Positions 1 to 6,276 are shown, numbered from the stretch's first letter. The stretch is DNA of 8,619 bases from JADJNW01 sp033761835 (GCA_033761835.1 JANRME010000229.1:1-8619), one strand, 5' to 3'. The notes: a model not told the origin generated them from the letters alone. Made by a program: numbers and translations.

Positions 1-1
1 C

Positions 2-88
2 GAGCGCTACCAGCAGCTTTTTGCTGTTTTTATTAGCCTCTACCCCAAGCTGAAAGACGATTTTGAAAAATTAGATCATAGAAATTAG
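2..88 (+). CDS. C-terminal end of an FGGY-family sugar kinase, probably gluconokinase (partial, 5' end outside window)
   Basis: An open frame enters from the left edge and stops at TAG 86-88, giving 28 residues that include YQQLFAVFISLYPKLKDDFE. The pattern Y..L(F/Y)..(I/F)..LYP.LK..F is how I recall gluconokinases of the FGGY carbohydrate-kinase family ending; the catalytic domains are not visible. Such enzymes phosphorylate gluconate to 6-phosphogluconate in the cytoplasm. The next gene downstream, 81 bp away on the same strand, is a GntP-type gluconate permease, which strongly supports gluconokinase over xylulokinase or glycerol kinase. The last residues (LDHR) are encoded by the first copy of a 12-bp direct repeat that recurs after the stop codon, so the C-terminal tip may have been shaped by a repeat. 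Family assignment is inference from a short tail plus context. Confidence 0.7.
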   Translation, partial: ERYQQLFAVFISLYPKLKDDFEKLDHRN

Positions 89-103
89 ACTTTAGATCAT
101 AGA
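71..103. repeat. Direct repeat of the 12-mer TTAGATCATAGA, two copies 21 bp apart
   Basis: TTAGATCATAGA occurs exactly at 71-82 and again at 92-103, with the related word ATTAGACT between them. The first copy overlaps the end of the kinase frame and its stop codon; the second lies in the leader of the permease gene. The composition resembles the short iterated 'tagat/tagac' words that I recall from gene junctions in Saprospiria genomes, which is memory rather than a search result. Confidence 0.7.
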
Positions 104-169
104 CTTTCCTATTTTTCAGGCTCTTAGATTGCTTTTTGCTATTATATCAAACCTAAAACCTGAAAAGAA

Positions 170-1486
170 ATGCCTTTGCTCATCGTTGCACTCGGTATCG
201 CTATTCTCTTATTCCTTATTTTATATTGGCGGATTAATACGTTTCTGGCGCTCATTCTGGTGGCGCTGGGCGTGGGTATTGCCATCGGCATGGAACCGCT
301 GAAAGTAGTAAAGTCTATCCAGTCGGGGGTAGGCAGTACGTTGGGTGATCTGGCCCTTATTCTTGGTTTTGGCGCGATGCTCGGTGCGCTCATTGCCGAA
401 AGCGGTGCTGCGCAAGTGATTACTGACCGTCTGATTAAATTATTTGGCCTCAAAAACGTGCAATGGGCGATGCTGCTCACCGGTTTTATTGTTGGGATTC
501 CGCTGTTTTATTCGGTGGGTTTTTTGATGGTGATTCCGATTATATTTGTTGTCACCAGAACCACGCGCCTGCCGATTCTCTATGTGGGTATCCCCATGAT
601 TGCGTCGCTTTCGGTCACGCATGGCTTCCTGCCGCCGCATCCTGCCCCGACGACTATTGCCGGATTTTATAATGCGGATATTAATTTGACCTTATTATAT
701 GGTTTGATTCTTGCCATTCCTACGGTGATTATTGCTGGCCCAATTTTCGGCCGGGTTTTTAAAAATATGGAATATAAAGCACCCAAGGATTTATTCAAAA
801 CCCAGGATATTCCTGCCGATAAACTGCCTTCCTTTGGCGTCAGTGTATTTACGGGCTTAGTGCCTGTGATTCTGATGGCTGCGGGCGCCATTGCCAAACT
901 TACTTTACCCAATGAAGGTGCATTTTACAAGCTTATTGAGTTCCTCGGCGACCCTGTCATTTCTTTATTCATTGCCCTTTGGATTGCTATTTACACCCTT
1001 GGCATCCGCAGCGGACGGCGCATTTTGGATATTATGAACAGTCTGACCGATTCTGTGAAGGCGATTGCTATGATTATGCTCATCATCGCCGGGGGCGGCG
1101 CGTTCAAGCAGGTGCTGGTGGATAGCGGCATCAGCAATTATATCGTGGATATGATGAAGGGCGCGAGTATTTCGCCTTTGATTTTAGCGTGGAGCATTGC
1201 AGCGGCCTTGCGTATCGCGCTTGGTTCGGCAACGGTAGCAGCACTGACAGCGGCGGGCATTATCGTGCCATTGGTGAGTCAGAGCGGCGTGAATCCTGAA
1301 TTATTGGTGCTTGCCACAGGCGCGGGTAGCCTTACTTGCTCTCAGGTAAATGACACGGGATTTTGGCTGTTCAAAGAATATTTCAACCTGAGTATTATAG
1401 AAACGCTGAAATCCTGGACGGTGATGGAAACGATTGTGTCCGTAATAGGGCTGGCGGGGTGTTTGATTTTGGATCTATTTGTGTGA
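170..1486 (+). CDS. gntP: GntP-family gluconate:H+ symporter
   Basis: An inner-membrane permease of 438 residues, the usual length for the GntP family, which imports gluconate or related sugar acids with protons. The protein is hydrophobic throughout with many membrane segments. Family signatures are in the right order: HGFLPPHPAP at residues 151-160, GGGAFKQVLVDSG at 308-320, the small-residue helix ALRIALGSATVAALTAAG at 346-363, and SQVNDTGFWLFKEYF at 391-405 followed by the conserved SWTVMET. The usual form of the last motif is SHVND(S/T)GFW, so Gln392 replaces a normally conserved His. The ATG at 170 starts directly with a membrane helix and no better start is visible; there is no Shine-Dalgarno, as expected for Bacteroidota. 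The preceding gene is the apparent gluconokinase, so uptake and phosphorylation are encoded together. Substrate could be another aldonate or hydroxy acid; the family assignment itself is secure. Confidence 0.93.
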   Translation: MPLLIVALGIAILLFLILYWRINTFLALILVALGVGIAIGMEPLKVVKSIQSGVGSTLGDLALILGFGAMLGALIAESGAAQVITDRLIKLFGLKNVQWAMLLTGFIVGIPLFYSVGFLMVIPIIFVVTRTTRLPILYVGIPMIASLSVTHGFLPPHPAPTTIAGFYNADINLTLLYGLILAIPTVIIAGPIFGRVFKNMEYKAPKDLFKTQDIPADKLPSFGVSVFTGLVPVILMAAGAIAKLTLPNEGAFYKLIEFLGDPVISLFIALWIAIYTLGIRSGRRILDIMNSLTDSVKAIAMIMLIIAGGGAFKQVLVDSGISNYIVDMMKGASISPLILAWSIAAALRIALGSATVAALTAAGIIVPLVSQSGVNPELLVLATGAGSLTCSQVNDTGFWLFKEYFNLSIIETLKSWTVMETIVSVIGLAGCLILDLFV

Positions 1487-1512
1487 ATTTTTATTGGAAA
1501 AGTGGATGATGG

Positions 1513-1529
1513 GACAAAAAAGTTTTGTC
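1513..1529. promoter_or_regulatory. Perfect 7-bp inverted repeat GACAAAA-aag-TTTTGTC
   Basis: The arms at 1513-1519 and 1523-1529 are exact reverse complements around a 3-nt centre. The right arm contains the TTTG (1524-1527) proposed as the -33 element of the next gene, so this could be an operator. It could also be a weak hairpin ending the permease transcript, but no T-run follows. Function is inferred only from position. Confidence 0.35.
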
Positions 1530-1556
1530 TAATGAGAAGATTCTGTATCAATTTTG
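1524..1556 (+). promoter_or_regulatory. Candidate Bacteroidota-type promoter for the esterase-like lipoprotein gene
   Basis: TTTG at 1524-1527 is separated by 21 bp from CAATTTTG at 1549-1556. The Bacteroidota consensus is TTTG, about 19-21 bp, then TAnnTTTG, so the second box matches except for its first base. Transcription would start near 1560, giving a leader of roughly 30 nt before the ATG at 1594. One mismatch in an A/T-rich region makes this suggestive only. Confidence 0.35.
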
Positions 1557-1593
1557 AAGAAAAAAATATATTCGCACACAAATATTTTGAATT

Positions 1594-3345
1594 ATGCACC
1601 TAAAACCCTTTTTTCTTTTTAAAAATGCTGCGCTGGTCAGCTTGTTATTGCTTTTGCTATTTGCTTGTAATACGGACAATCAAATACAAAAATCTTCTCC
1701 CATTTTTTCTATCACATTTCCACAAGAAAAAGGCGAGCAGTTTGATGGTCGCTTATTGCTGATGTTATCCAATAACGAAGAGCGGGAGCCGCGTTACCAA
1801 ATCCAGGACGGAGCCAATACGCAATTGGCTTTCGGTATCGATGTGGAAAACTGGAAAGCAGGTGAAGCGAGAGAGATCGATGCTTCGATTTTCGGTTATC
1901 CCATGCAAAGTTTGGCCGATGTGCCTGCCGGTGAGTATTATGTGCAAGCGCTTTTGCACAAATACGAAACCTTCAACCGCGCTGACGGGAAGACCGTGAA
2001 GCTTCCGATGGATCGTGGTGAAGGGCAACAGTGGAACCGCGCACCGGGCAATTTATATAGCAAACCAATCAAAATTAGTTTTGATCCGAAAAAACGAAAT
2101 AAAATTAGTATTGTATTAGACCAGGAGATTGAGCCGATTGTGCCGCCGAAGGACACCAAATACGTCAAACATATTCAAATCAAAAGCGAGCGGCTTTCTA
2201 AATTCTGGGGACGTGATATGTATCTTGGCGCGCACGTGCTACTGCCCAAAGGCTTTGACGAGCATCCAAATGTGAAATATCCGCTGGCCATTTTCCATGG
2301 GCATTTCCCGTACGATTTTGGTGGCTGGCGCACCGAACCTGCTGATACTACTGTGCCATGCGTGGATAGCGAGCGTTTTAATTTAAAATGTTACAATCGC
2401 ATTCAAGATGAAGAAGCGTATAAATTTTACAAAGAATGGACTGGGCCGAACTTTCCGCGTGTGATTGCCATTGAAATTCAACACGCCAATCCGTATTACG
2501 ATGATTCTTATGCGGTCAATTCTGAAAACCTCGGGCCTTATGGCGATGCGATCACGTATGAGTTGATTCCTTATATCGAAAAAAAATTCCGTGGCATCGG
2601 CGAAGGCTGGGCGCGTTTTATGTATGGTGGCTCTACCGGCGGCTGGGAAGTACTGGCAGCGCAGGTTTTCTATCCTGATGAATATAATGGTTGCTATGCG
2701 GCCTGCCCCGATCCGATTGATTTTCGGGCGTATGTGACGATGGATATTTACAAGGATAAAAATGCTTATTATCTGGATAGCGATTTCAAAAAAACCTTGC
2801 GCCCCGGGCATCGGAATTATCTCGGCCATGTATCAGCAATGGTTCAGGAAATGAATTATCGGGAATTGGTATTGGGCACGAAGAGTCGCTCCGGGCAGCA
2901 GTTTGACATCTGGGAAGCTGTGTATTCGCCGGTGGGCGATGATGGTTATCCCAAGCGGATTTTTGATAAAATGACGGGCGAAATTGACCCGGAAGTAGCT
3001 GCTTATTGGAAAGAAAATTATGATTTGTCTTATATCATGAAGCGCGACTGGAAAACCTTAGGTCCCAAGCTCAAAGGCAAGATTCACATCTATTGCGGCG
3101 ATATGGACAACTATTATCTCAATAATGCTGTCTATCTTACAGAGGAAATGCTGGAATCAACCGATCCTTATTACGATGGCGAAGTGGATTATGGCGACCG
3201 CGCCGAGCATTGCTGGAACGGTGACCATACACAACCCAATGCCATCTCGCGCCTGCGTTACAATCAAATGTTCATCCCCAAATGGGCAGAAGAAGTGAAA
3301 AGCAGAGCGCCGAAAGGAGCGGATTTGAAATCCTGGCGTTATTAA
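1594..3345 (+). CDS. Esterase-like alpha/beta-hydrolase lipoprotein
   Basis: A predicted secreted, lipid-anchored protein of 583 residues. The N-terminus has a long Leu-rich helix ending LLFAC, with Cys25 as the likely lipidated residue and no Asp at +2. Residues about 37-165 look like a beta-rich Ig-like region containing the phrase VPAGEYYVQALL (110-121). From about 190 a hydrolase domain begins: a strand and HGHFPYDFGG (235-244) that may hold the oxyanion loop, then YGGSTGGW at 344-351, a G-x-S-x-G nucleophile elbow making Ser347 the likely catalytic serine. Acid candidates are Asp503 or Asp505 in CGDMDN, and the His is probably His539 (EHC) or His545 (GDH). The arrangement resembles the enterochelin-esterase/esterase D group (PF00756-like), but the substrate is unknown. 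The gene stands alone between the permease and moaA, with a possible promoter of its own upstream. I am sure of the lipoprotein and hydrolase signals, less of the exact family. Confidence 0.75.
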   Translation: MHLKPFFLFKNAALVSLLLLLLFACNTDNQIQKSSPIFSITFPQEKGEQFDGRLLLMLSNNEEREPRYQIQDGANTQLAFGIDVENWKAGEAREIDASIFGYPMQSLADVPAGEYYVQALLHKYETFNRADGKTVKLPMDRGEGQQWNRAPGNLYSKPIKISFDPKKRNKISIVLDQEIEPIVPPKDTKYVKHIQIKSERLSKFWGRDMYLGAHVLLPKGFDEHPNVKYPLAIFHGHFPYDFGGWRTEPADTTVPCVDSERFNLKCYNRIQDEEAYKFYKEWTGPNFPRVIAIEIQHANPYYDDSYAVNSENLGPYGDAITYELIPYIEKKFRGIGEGWARFMYGGSTGGWEVLAAQVFYPDEYNGCYAACPDPIDFRAYVTMDIYKDKNAYYLDSDFKKTLRPGHRNYLGHVSAMVQEMNYRELVLGTKSRSGQQFDIWEAVYSPVGDDGYPKRIFDKMTGEIDPEVAAYWKENYDLSYIMKRDWKTLGPKLKGKIHIYCGDMDNYYLNNAVYLTEEMLESTDPYYDGEVDYGDRAEHCWNGDHTQPNAISRLRYNQMFIPKWAEEVKSRAPKGADLKSWRY

Positions 3346-3427
3346 AGTTTAGGAAGTGGAGAGGGTTTAGGAAGTTTAGTATCGCGCAACTCACTCAACT
3401 TTCTCAACCCCCTCAATCTTCTAAACT
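3346..3427. repeat. Intergenic repeat block with iterated GTTTAGGAAG and a complementary right arm
   Basis: GTTTAGGAAG occurs at 3347-3356 and again at 3365-3374, with a partial third copy (GTTTAG) at 3374-3379. The right side carries AACTTTC, CCCTC and CTTCTAAACT (3418-3427). AGTTTAGGAAG (3346-3356) pairs with CTTCTAAACT with one bulged base, and GAGGG (3361-3365) pairs with CCCTC (3410-3414), so the whole block can fold into a long imperfect hairpin. It begins at the first base after the hydrolase stop codon and ends 10 bases before the moaA ATG, filling nearly the whole junction. No T-run follows, so it is not a classical intrinsic terminator. Confidence 0.65.
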
Positions 3428-3437
3428 GAACAGAGCT

Positions 3438-4436
3438 ATGGCGCGCAGGCTTTACGATAATCATGGCAGACTCATCAACTATGTGCGATTGGCAGTGACT
3501 GATCGTTGCAATCTGCGTTGTTTTTATTGTATGCCGGAGGAAGGTATCAAATATGTACCGAAGAGCGACCTGCTCAGCTATGAAGAAATGCTTCGGCTGA
3601 TGCAAGTTCTTGCCAATCTGGGCATTGAAAAAGTACGCATCACTGGCGGCGAGCCTTTTGTGCGGCGGGATATGATGGATTTTCTGAGGGCTTTGCGCCA
3701 AATCGAAGGCATTCGCAAAATCAATATCACCACCAACGGGACGCTTACTGCACCGCTTATTCCTGAACTCAAGCAATTAGGTATTGATTCTGTCAATTTG
3801 AGCCTAGATTGTCTTGATCGGGAGCGCTTTTTTCAAATTACAAGGCGAGATGAGTTTGACACCGTCATGGAAACCTTCCATTTACTAATTAAACATGATA
3901 TTCCTACCAAAATCAACGCAGTGGTGATGGATGGCAAAAATATCGAAGACCTCGTGCCGATGGTAGAACTCACGAAACAATACCCTGTGAGTGTGCGCTT
4001 TATCGAAGAAATGCCTTTTAATGGCGAAGGTAGCCACTACTCCGTTTTGGTTTGGAATCATAAAACCATTCTTGATTATTTAAAAACTTATTTTCCAGCT
4101 ATTTATAAAATTCCCGATCCGCCGCATTCCACTTCTTATAATTATCAAATTCCCGGGCATCAAGGTACAATCGGCATCATTGCTGCTTATACCCGCACCT
4201 TTTGCGGCACTTGCAATCGCATTCGCATCACCCCACAAGGAGGCTTGAAAACTTGTTTGTACGATTCCGGCATATTCAATGTACGCGACCTCATGCGCGC
4301 AGGTGCGAGCGATGCCGAGTTGGAAACCGCTTTCGTGGAGGCTATTGGTAATCGCGCCAAGGATGGCTGGGAAGCAGAGAAAAACAGGCAGTTTGGCTTA
4401 CCCGTGAGTGAATCGATGTCCACGATTGGGGGTTGA
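3438..4436 (+). CDS. moaA: GTP 3',8-cyclase MoaA, molybdenum cofactor biosynthesis
   Basis: A cytoplasmic radical-SAM enzyme that, with MoaC, converts GTP to cyclic pyranopterin monophosphate, the first step of molybdenum cofactor synthesis. At 332 residues it has normal family length. The N-terminal cluster motif CNLRCFYC gives Cys24, Cys28 and Cys31; GGEP (70-73) is the SAM-binding motif; the C-terminal cluster ligands are Cys256, Cys259 and Cys273 in FCGTCNRIRIT and its follow-on, with the GTP-contacting Arg residues of NRIR. The protein ends in STIGG, keeping the double-glycine tail that inserts into the active site. A longer frame begins at ATG 3282, but that would translate the end of the previous gene and the repeat block; conservation starts at RRLYDNHGRLINYVRLAVT, so ATG 3438 is chosen. 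No moaC, moeA, mogA or molybdoenzyme gene is in the window, so partners must be elsewhere. Confidence 0.97.
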   Translation: MARRLYDNHGRLINYVRLAVTDRCNLRCFYCMPEEGIKYVPKSDLLSYEEMLRLMQVLANLGIEKVRITGGEPFVRRDMMDFLRALRQIEGIRKINITTNGTLTAPLIPELKQLGIDSVNLSLDCLDRERFFQITRRDEFDTVMETFHLLIKHDIPTKINAVVMDGKNIEDLVPMVELTKQYPVSVRFIEEMPFNGEGSHYSVLVWNHKTILDYLKTYFPAIYKIPDPPHSTSYNYQIPGHQGTIGIIAAYTRTFCGTCNRIRITPQGGLKTCLYDSGIFNVRDLMRAGASDAELETAFVEAIGNRAKDGWEAEKNRQFGLPVSESMSTIGG

Positions 4437-4463
4437 TTAATCTCGTAAAAAAGCTTATTTTTG
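4432..4463 (+). promoter_or_regulatory. Bacteroidota-type promoter for the UPF0175 gene
   Basis: TATTTTTG at 4456-4463 is a perfect TAnnTTTG box. GTTG at 4432-4435, overlapping the moaA stop codon, lies 20 bp upstream and matches three of four bases of the -33 TTTG element. The start of transcription would fall near 4467-4470, leaving only about 7-10 nt before the ATG at 4477. This implies that the antitoxin-like gene is expressed independently of moaA from an almost leaderless message. Confidence 0.5.
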
Positions 4464-4476
4464 AAAAAAATTCATT

Positions 4477-4716
4477 ATGCTGATTGAAATTTCAGATGAA
4501 ATTGTAGAACAATCCAATCTTACCGTTGAAGAAATCAGATTGGGAATAGCCCTTTGGTTATTTCAGGAAAAAAAACTATCCCTGGGGAAATGCGCAAAAA
4601 TAGCAGGTTTGCATAAAATGCAATTTCAAAAAGAATTGGGCAAAAGAAAAATTCCGGTTCACTACACCGAAGAGGATTTTCAACGTGATTTGAAATCGGT
4701 CAAACTTGCTTTATGA
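4477..4716 (+). CDS. UPF0175-family antitoxin-like protein
   Basis: A 79-residue cytoplasmic protein matching the UPF0175 family (PF03683) as I recall it: an N-terminal strand and helix, then LFQEKKLSLGKCAKIAGLHKMQF at about residues 28-50, which is the helix-turn-helix-like 'LY..GK.SLGKAAE.AGLS...F' core, then KRKIPVHYTEEDFQRDL (56-72), equal to the family's 'GIPV.Y.EEDL..DL' signature. Members commonly sit directly upstream of a DUF3368 PIN-domain nuclease and act as the antitoxin of that type II pair. Length and both signatures are complete, so the gene looks intact. It has its own promoter-like boxes overlapping the moaA stop codon. No complete toxin follows: only a short remnant is visible after its stop codon. 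A solitary antitoxin or a retained DNA-binding regulator are both possible. Confidence 0.85.
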   Translation: MLIEISDEIVEQSNLTVEEIRLGIALWLFQEKKLSLGKCAKIAGLHKMQFQKELGKRKIPVHYTEEDFQRDLKSVKLAL

Positions 4717-4788
4717 TTGAGGATCACAGCCGGTTTCTGGATTAGTGAACCGTTTTTAACAAAAATTAAAAGGGAATTAAATGAATAA
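4713..4788 (+). pseudogene. Remnant of a DUF3368 (PIN-domain) toxin gene, internally deleted
   Basis: An ATG at 4713 overlaps the antitoxin stop codon in the ATGA arrangement typical of coupled toxin starts, but this frame ends after ten codons (MIEDHSRFLD). In the next frame, 4729-4785 reads AGFWISEPFLTKIKRELNE and ends at TAA 4786-4788. That strongly resembles the C-terminal end of DUF3368 toxins, where a '.AGF.IS..L...I....GE' tail follows the PIN core. The simplest reading is a deletion of most of the gene, joining the first codons to the last twenty or so out of frame. The catalytic acidic residues of the PIN domain would all be lost, so no active nuclease could be made. The tail match comes from my memory of the family, supported by its position exactly where a toxin should end. 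Confidence 0.55.
4731..4757 (+). terminator. Possible intrinsic terminator after the antitoxin gene
   Basis: CGGTTT (4731-4736) can pair with GAACCG (4747-4752), five Watson-Crick pairs plus one G-U, around a 10-nt loop, and five T residues (4753-4757) follow at once. The stem is short. It lies inside the toxin remnant, so it may be a chance product of that sequence. Confidence 0.3.
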
Positions 4789-4976
4789 ATAATGATGGCT
4801 ACCTTTCTTTTCCTCTAAAACTTCTCAAAGTCCCACAAAACTTCTATTTTCATTGCCAAGAAAAATAATTTCAATCGAAGACAAGGTATAATAGGAATCA
4901 ACTAGCTGTTTTTCAACTGATTGAATTCCCAACTTCGTACCTCGTACTTCCAACTTAGCGTAAAACTCTATTCGTC
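4789..4976. other. Non-coding gap between the toxin remnant and the class V enzyme gene
   Basis: This 188-bp stretch is A/T-rich and holds no credible frame or RNA gene. AAAACTTCT occurs twice 20 bp apart (4817-4825 and 4837-4845). A small 'cgtac' repeat block lies near its right end. No TAnnTTTG promoter box was found, so where the downstream gene is transcribed from is unclear. Confidence 0.6.
4931..4956. repeat. Short iterated AACTT/CGTAC block
   Basis: AACTTCGTAC (4931-4940) is followed directly by CTCGTACTTC (4941-4950) and CAACTT (4951-4956). CGTAC is repeated with a 7-bp step and AACTT flanks both sides. It ends 20 bp before the ATG of the class V enzyme gene. Like the other two repeat blocks it is built of slightly degenerate short words; similar 'aacttcgtacttcgtac' strings are something I recall from Saprospiria intergenic DNA, unverified. 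Confidence 0.5.
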
Positions 4977-6236
4977 ATGGATAAACGCACTTTCCTTCGG
5001 CAATTGCCTGTTCTGGGTCTTGGCGCACCCGTTATTTTTAAAAATCTGGATCAATGGACGCGTTCCGTTAATCACCTTTCTCCGGCAGAAGCTGCTGAAA
5101 ATGAAGACTTTTGGATGCAAATTCGCAGCGATTATCGCCTCAAACCCGATTATATCAATCTCGAAAATGGGTATTATTGTATCTCGCCCCAGGAAACGCT
5201 GGAAAATTTTATCCATCATGTTCGGGAAGTCAATTACCAGGGTTCACATTATATGCGCACGGTTCAGTGGGACAATAAAAAAGCAGTGGCCGCAAGGCTT
5301 GCAGAGTTGGCGGGTTGCTCTTCGGATGAACTAATCATCACGCGCAACACGACGGAATCCTTGGATACGATTATCGGCGGCTTTCCTTGGAAGGCTGGCG
5401 ATGAAGCAATTATGGCGGAACAGGACTACGGCGCGATGCGTGATATGTTCAAATTAGTAGAAAAACGCCACGGCGTCGTATTGAAGGAAGTTTCCGTGCC
5501 CAATCATCCTAAATCGGACGAGGAAATCGTGGATTTATATGCCAAAGCGATCACGCCAAAGACCAAGCTACTCATGGTTTGTCACATGATTAATATCACC
5601 GGACATATCCTGCCCATTCGCAAAATCTGTGATATGGCGCATAGCAAAGGCGTGGAGGTGATGGTGGACGGTGCGCACGCTTTTGCGCATATTCAATTCT
5701 CTGTCAAGGATTTAGATTGCGATTATTATGGTTGCAGTTTGCATAAATGGCTCAGCACGCCGCTGGGTGCGGGCTTCTTGTATGTAAAAAAAGAGAAAAT
5801 CCCTCAGATTTGGCAGCTTTTCGGTGAAATGGGACGCAAGGAAGACGATATTCTCCGATTAAATCATACCGGTACCCATCCGGTGCATACCGATCTGGCG
5901 ATTGGAAATGCCATTGAATATTATCTCCGACTCGGGCCAGAGCGAAAGGAAGTGCGGCTGCGTTATTTGCAAAATTACTGGACAAATAAAGTGCGTGGCT
6001 TACCGCATATTATTTTAAATACGCCGGAAGACCCTAAGCGTTCTTGCGCGATTGCGAATGTGGGCGTAAAAGATATGAAACCCGCGGAATTAGCGGAAAC
6101 GCTGTTGAAAAAGTACCGCATCTGGACGGTAGCAATTGATGGCGCGGGCGTTCATGGTTGTCGTATTACACCCAATGTTTATACGTCATTGAAAGAGTTA
6201 GATACTTTTGTAGCAGCATTGAAGGATTTGGGTTAA
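4977..6236 (+). CDS. Class V aminotransferase-fold PLP enzyme with Tat-like N-terminus (isopenicillin N epimerase-like)
   Basis: A 419-residue fold-type I PLP enzyme of the class V group (PF00266), often labelled isopenicillin N epimerase-like or cysteine desulfurase-like. Visible elements in order: RNTTESLD (123-130) for phosphate binding, MVCHMINITGH (200-210), MVDGAHAFAH (229-238) with Asp231 contacting the PLP ring nitrogen, GCSLHKW (252-258) with Lys257 as the Schiff-base lysine, and GCRITPNVYTS (394-404) with Arg396 as the likely substrate-carboxylate ligand. All catalytic positions are present, so it should be active; the reaction (transamination, epimerisation or lyase) cannot be told. 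The start KRTFLRQLPVLGLGAPVIF resembles a Tat signal (S/T-R-R-x-F-L-K) with Lys-Arg in place of Arg-Arg, suggesting export of the folded, cofactor-loaded enzyme. The beta-lactam name is only a family label; no such pathway genes are nearby. Confidence 0.87.
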   Translation: MDKRTFLRQLPVLGLGAPVIFKNLDQWTRSVNHLSPAEAAENEDFWMQIRSDYRLKPDYINLENGYYCISPQETLENFIHHVREVNYQGSHYMRTVQWDNKKAVAARLAELAGCSSDELIITRNTTESLDTIIGGFPWKAGDEAIMAEQDYGAMRDMFKLVEKRHGVVLKEVSVPNHPKSDEEIVDLYAKAITPKTKLLMVCHMINITGHILPIRKICDMAHSKGVEVMVDGAHAFAHIQFSVKDLDCDYYGCSLHKWLSTPLGAGFLYVKKEKIPQIWQLFGEMGRKEDDILRLNHTGTHPVHTDLAIGNAIEYYLRLGPERKEVRLRYLQNYWTNKVRGLPHIILNTPEDPKRSCAIANVGVKDMKPAELAETLLKKYRIWTVAIDGAGVHGCRITPNVYTSLKELDTFVAALKDLG

Positions 6237-6276
6237 AATATTAACATACTGTGAAATAATTCTTTTATTATAAAGC

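Noticed and set aside
2383..2829. Minus-strand 148-codon frame inside the hydrolase gene, and similar reverse frames elsewhere
   Set aside because: They mirror real plus-strand genes and show no domain, signal peptide or promoter of their own.
3282..3437. Upstream extension of moaA to ATG 3282 (52 extra residues)
   Set aside because: It would overlap the end of the hydrolase gene in another frame and translate the repeat block; MoaA similarity begins only after ATG 3438.
4887..4892. TATAAT box upstream of the class V enzyme gene
   Set aside because: The enterobacterial -10 sequence is not the Bacteroidota consensus, and no -35 element lies at suitable spacing.
4921..5334. Plus-strand 137-codon frame overlapping the class V enzyme gene
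   Set aside because: Out of frame with a well-conserved enzyme, rich in unusual residues, and without recognisable motifs; a shadow frame.
6203..6210. TACTTTTG, a perfect TAnnTTTG match near the end of the class V enzyme gene
   Set aside because: No TTTG or TTG lies 19-21 bp upstream, and the sequence is explained by coding constraint.
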